Shown here: positions 62,033 through 64,000 of the stretch, in pieces
How positions within the stretch are numbered: the stretch's first letter is position 1
Layout: every line of letters starts with the position of its first letter
NCBI GenBank assembly: GCA_943787375.1
Contig: CALSME010000002.1
Coordinates: 1 to 64,000 of the forward strand
Direction: 5' to 3'
DNA length: 64,000 nt
Source of the DNA: an uncultured Polaribacter sp.
GTDB taxonomy: Bacteria > Bacteroidota > Bacteroidia > Flavobacteriales > Flavobacteriaceae
Translations under genes and position numbers: made by a program
The notes under the pieces: model-generated
Database searches by the model: none
What the model was told of the DNA's origin: nothing
The model's input: the letters and a program-made list of their open reading frames with translations, nothing else

Positions 62033-64000
62033 ATGAAAAAAATAGCGCTACTTATTTTAATTTTAATATCTGTTTCTCTTTCTTCTCAAATCAAAGGAAA
62101 AATTACGGATACTAACGGAAAACCACTTTCTTTTGTTAATGTTTATCTAGAAAAAACAATAACGGGAACTACTTCAAACGACAATGGAGACTATGTTTTA
62201 AACATTAAAAAACTAGGGAACTACATTGTTTACTTTCAATTTTTGGGATATAAAACAGTGAAAAAAAAGGTAAGTATTAACAGTTTTCCGCTGATCTTAG
62301 ATATCACTTTAGTGGATGAAAGTATTGAATTAGAAGAAATTTTAATTTCTACGAAAGACAACCCTGCAAATGCAATTATTAGAAATGTCATTGCCAACAA
62401 AGATAAAATTACAGATAAATTTTCAACATATACTGCAAATTTTTACTCGCGAGGGTTGTATAAGATCAAAGATGCTCCTGAGAAATTCATGGGTCAATCC
62501 TTGGGCGATTTTGGGGGTGGATTGGACACTACCAGAAGTGGCATAATTTATCTTTCCGAAACCATTTCTGAAATTACCTATCAAAAAAGACCTAAAAAAT
62601 TTAAAGAAAAAATTACCGCTTCTAAAGTTTCAGGAACCGACAACGGCCCTAGTTTTAATAGAGCTGAAGATGCAAACATCAACTTTTATAACAATCGTGT
62701 TGAGCTTGGAAATGATTTAATTTCACCGCTTTCTACCAACGCATTTAGTTATTATCGTTTTAAACTTATTGGTACTTTTTATACGAAAAGCGGTAAACTC
62801 ATCAATAAAATAACGCTCCTTCCAAAACGGAAAAATGACCCTGTTTTTAATGGCAATATTTATGTTGTGGAAGACGATTGGGCCGTCTATGGTGCAGATG
62901 TTACGGTTACAGGTGCCCAAGCAAACTTCCCCGCAATAGATCTTTTGTCTTTAAAGCAAGATTACAATTATTCAGAAGAAAATGATTCTTGGGTGCTCAT
63001 TAGTCAAGCTATTGGATTTCAAGTCAACTTTCTTGGATTGAAGTTTGATGGTAAATTTTCGTCCGCCTATTCAAACTATAATTTCACACCAAATATTAAT
63101 GAAAACACATTTTCAAATGAGGTCTTAACCTTTGCCAAAACAGCTACTAAAAAAGACTCTGTTTACTGGAAGAAAATTCGTCCAGTTCCCCTAACACTAG
63201 AAGAGATAAAAGACTACACCTTTAAAGATAGCATTAAAGTAATTCGAAAGTCTAAAAAGTATTTAGACTCTCTGGATACCAAAAGAAATAAACTAGGTTG
63301 GTTCGATCCAATCACAGGGTATACCTTCCGAAACTCTTATAAAGACTGGTCAATTTCCTACAATGGTCCTTTGCTAAAAACAAGTTTTAATCCTGTACAA
63401 GGATTTCACTCTTCTGCTGGAATTCGCTATTTTAAAAGACAAAATGATGCTGGAAAATGGTGGAATGCAGGGATAAATGTAAACTATGGCTTTGCAGATA
63501 AAAGAGCTAGGCCCACCATCTTTTTTACCAAAAAATGGAATAATATATCGCGGCCAAGAGTCTCAATAACTGGTGGAGTTACAACAGCTCAATTTAATGA
63601 TAGAAATTCATTTTTATTAGCGAACAATAGTTTTAGCGCTCTTTTTGATAAGGAAAATTACTTAAAAATATACGAAAAATCATTTGCAAGAATTAGCTAT
63701 TCTAATGAGGTAAAAAATGGTGTTTTTCTAAACACTTCTTTAGAGTATGCGAATCGGAAACCTCTTTTTAATACCACTAATTATTCTTTTAAAAACAAAG
63801 AACTAAACTATACCTCAAACAATCCATTGGATGAAACCGATTATTCGAATGCTGCTTTTTCTGAACACACCATTGCAACTTTAAATATAGGGGCACGTTT
63901 TGTGTTTGGTCAAAAATACCTCTCCTATCCAAATCGGAAATTCAATATTGGAAATGAAAAGTATCCAACATTCAATCTGAATTATAGAAAAACATTTGGT
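62033..64000 (+). CDS. DUF5686 family outer-membrane protein with carboxypeptidase-like domain, partial at 3' end
   Basis: The frame opens with ATG at 62033 and is still open at the right edge (656 codons). Signal peptide MKKIALLILILISVSLSS, then a CarboxypepD_reg-like domain (about 20-100; GKITDTNGKPLSFVNVYLEK, VYFQFLGYKT) and the DUF5686 region (NPANAIIRNVIANKDK, FYSRGLYKI, then strands such as YNGPLLKTSFNPVQGF). This is the usual order for the family, whose C-terminal part is a predicted barrel. Function unknown. It is divergent from maeB across about 260 bp that hold no other gene. Confidence 0.88.
   Translation, partial: MKKIALLILILISVSLSSQIKGKITDTNGKPLSFVNVYLEKTITGTTSNDNGDYVLNIKKLGNYIVYFQFLGYKTVKKKVSINSFPLILDITLVDESIELEEILISTKDNPANAIIRNVIANKDKITDKFSTYTANFYSRGLYKIKDAPEKFMGQSLGDFGGGLDTTRSGIIYLSETISEITYQKRPKKFKEKITASKVSGTDNGPSFNRAEDANINFYNNRVELGNDLISPLSTNAFSYYRFKLIGTFYTKSGKLINKITLLPKRKNDPVFNGNIYVVEDDWAVYGADVTVTGAQANFPAIDLLSLKQDYNYSEENDSWVLISQAIGFQVNFLGLKFDGKFSSAYSNYNFTPNINENTFSNEVLTFAKTATKKDSVYWKKIRPVPLTLEEIKDYTFKDSIKVIRKSKKYLDSLDTKRNKLGWFDPITGYTFRNSYKDWSISYNGPLLKTSFNPVQGFHSSAGIRYFKRQNDAGKWWNAGINVNYGFADKRARPTIFFTKKWNNISRPRVSITGGVTTAQFNDRNSFLLANNSFSALFDKENYLKIYEKSFARISYSNEVKNGVFLNTSLEYANRKPLFNTTNYSFKNKELNYTSNNPLDETDYSNAAFSEHTIATLNIGARFVFGQKYLSYPNRKFNIGNEKYPTFNLNYRKTFG

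Overview
The window is AT-rich and densely coded, and reads as the chromosome of a marine Flavobacteriaceae bacterium (Polaribacter/Tenacibaculum-like; the genus is a guess). Indicators are a full-length SprA of the type IX secretion system (T9SS), a T9SS sorting domain, a SusC-like TonB receptor, TonB paralogues, a malic enzyme fused to a phosphotransacetylase domain, the DUF177-rpmF-fabH-accB-accC order, and repeated Bacteroidetes-type -7 promoter elements (TAnnTTTG). Two of these (tetR, cyoE) also carry a TTG exactly 19 bp upstream.

Layout. 1-3166: a tetR-tolC-membrane fusion protein efflux operon, cut by the left edge, behind a promoter embedded in a 9-bp inverted repeat. 3238-4346: polyprenyl synthetase and a CAT-anticodon tRNA. 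4350-12540: an accessory island holding a three-gene surface module (T9SS-tagged protein, outer-membrane barrel, 999-residue collagen-like protein), a decayed tyrosine recombinase, a DUF6090 protein, several very small membrane or charged ORFs and a two-domain lipoprotein. Three transcription units in the island share an unusual upstream direct repeat. 12594-14826: glutathione peroxidase, an HxlR regulator and an unknown membrane protein. 15085-20651: riboflavin synthase, then pdxA, DUF177, L32 and fatty-acid initiation genes (fabH, accB, accC). 20744-23418: an Lrp regulator, an Hpt protein and a kelch/membrane/winged-helix candidate regulator. 23545-23842: three tRNAs.

24024-31715: 2-oxoglutarate dehydrogenase E1 and E2, a tRNA-dihydrouridine synthase and a PIF1/RecD-like helicase. 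31828-39717: a phosphate-associated block (PiT transporter, OprO/P-type porin, then a TonB receptor and a beta-helix lipoprotein), with an orphan terminator in between. 39795-42410: a MORN-type protein, tsaB and a second TolC-family protein. 42538-47559: a cytochrome-oxidase assembly and subunit operon running leftwards from cyoE. 47781-51557: sugar acetyltransferase, deoC, two TonB paralogues, VanZ-like protein and gcvH. 51585-61773: sprA, ruvA and maeB. 62033-64000: a DUF5686 protein cut by the right edge.

Most of the window is ordinary core flavobacterial chromosome. The part most worth a second look is the 4.35-12.5 kb island: a surface-protein cassette, an integrase relic and a set of promoters that may form a small local regulon.
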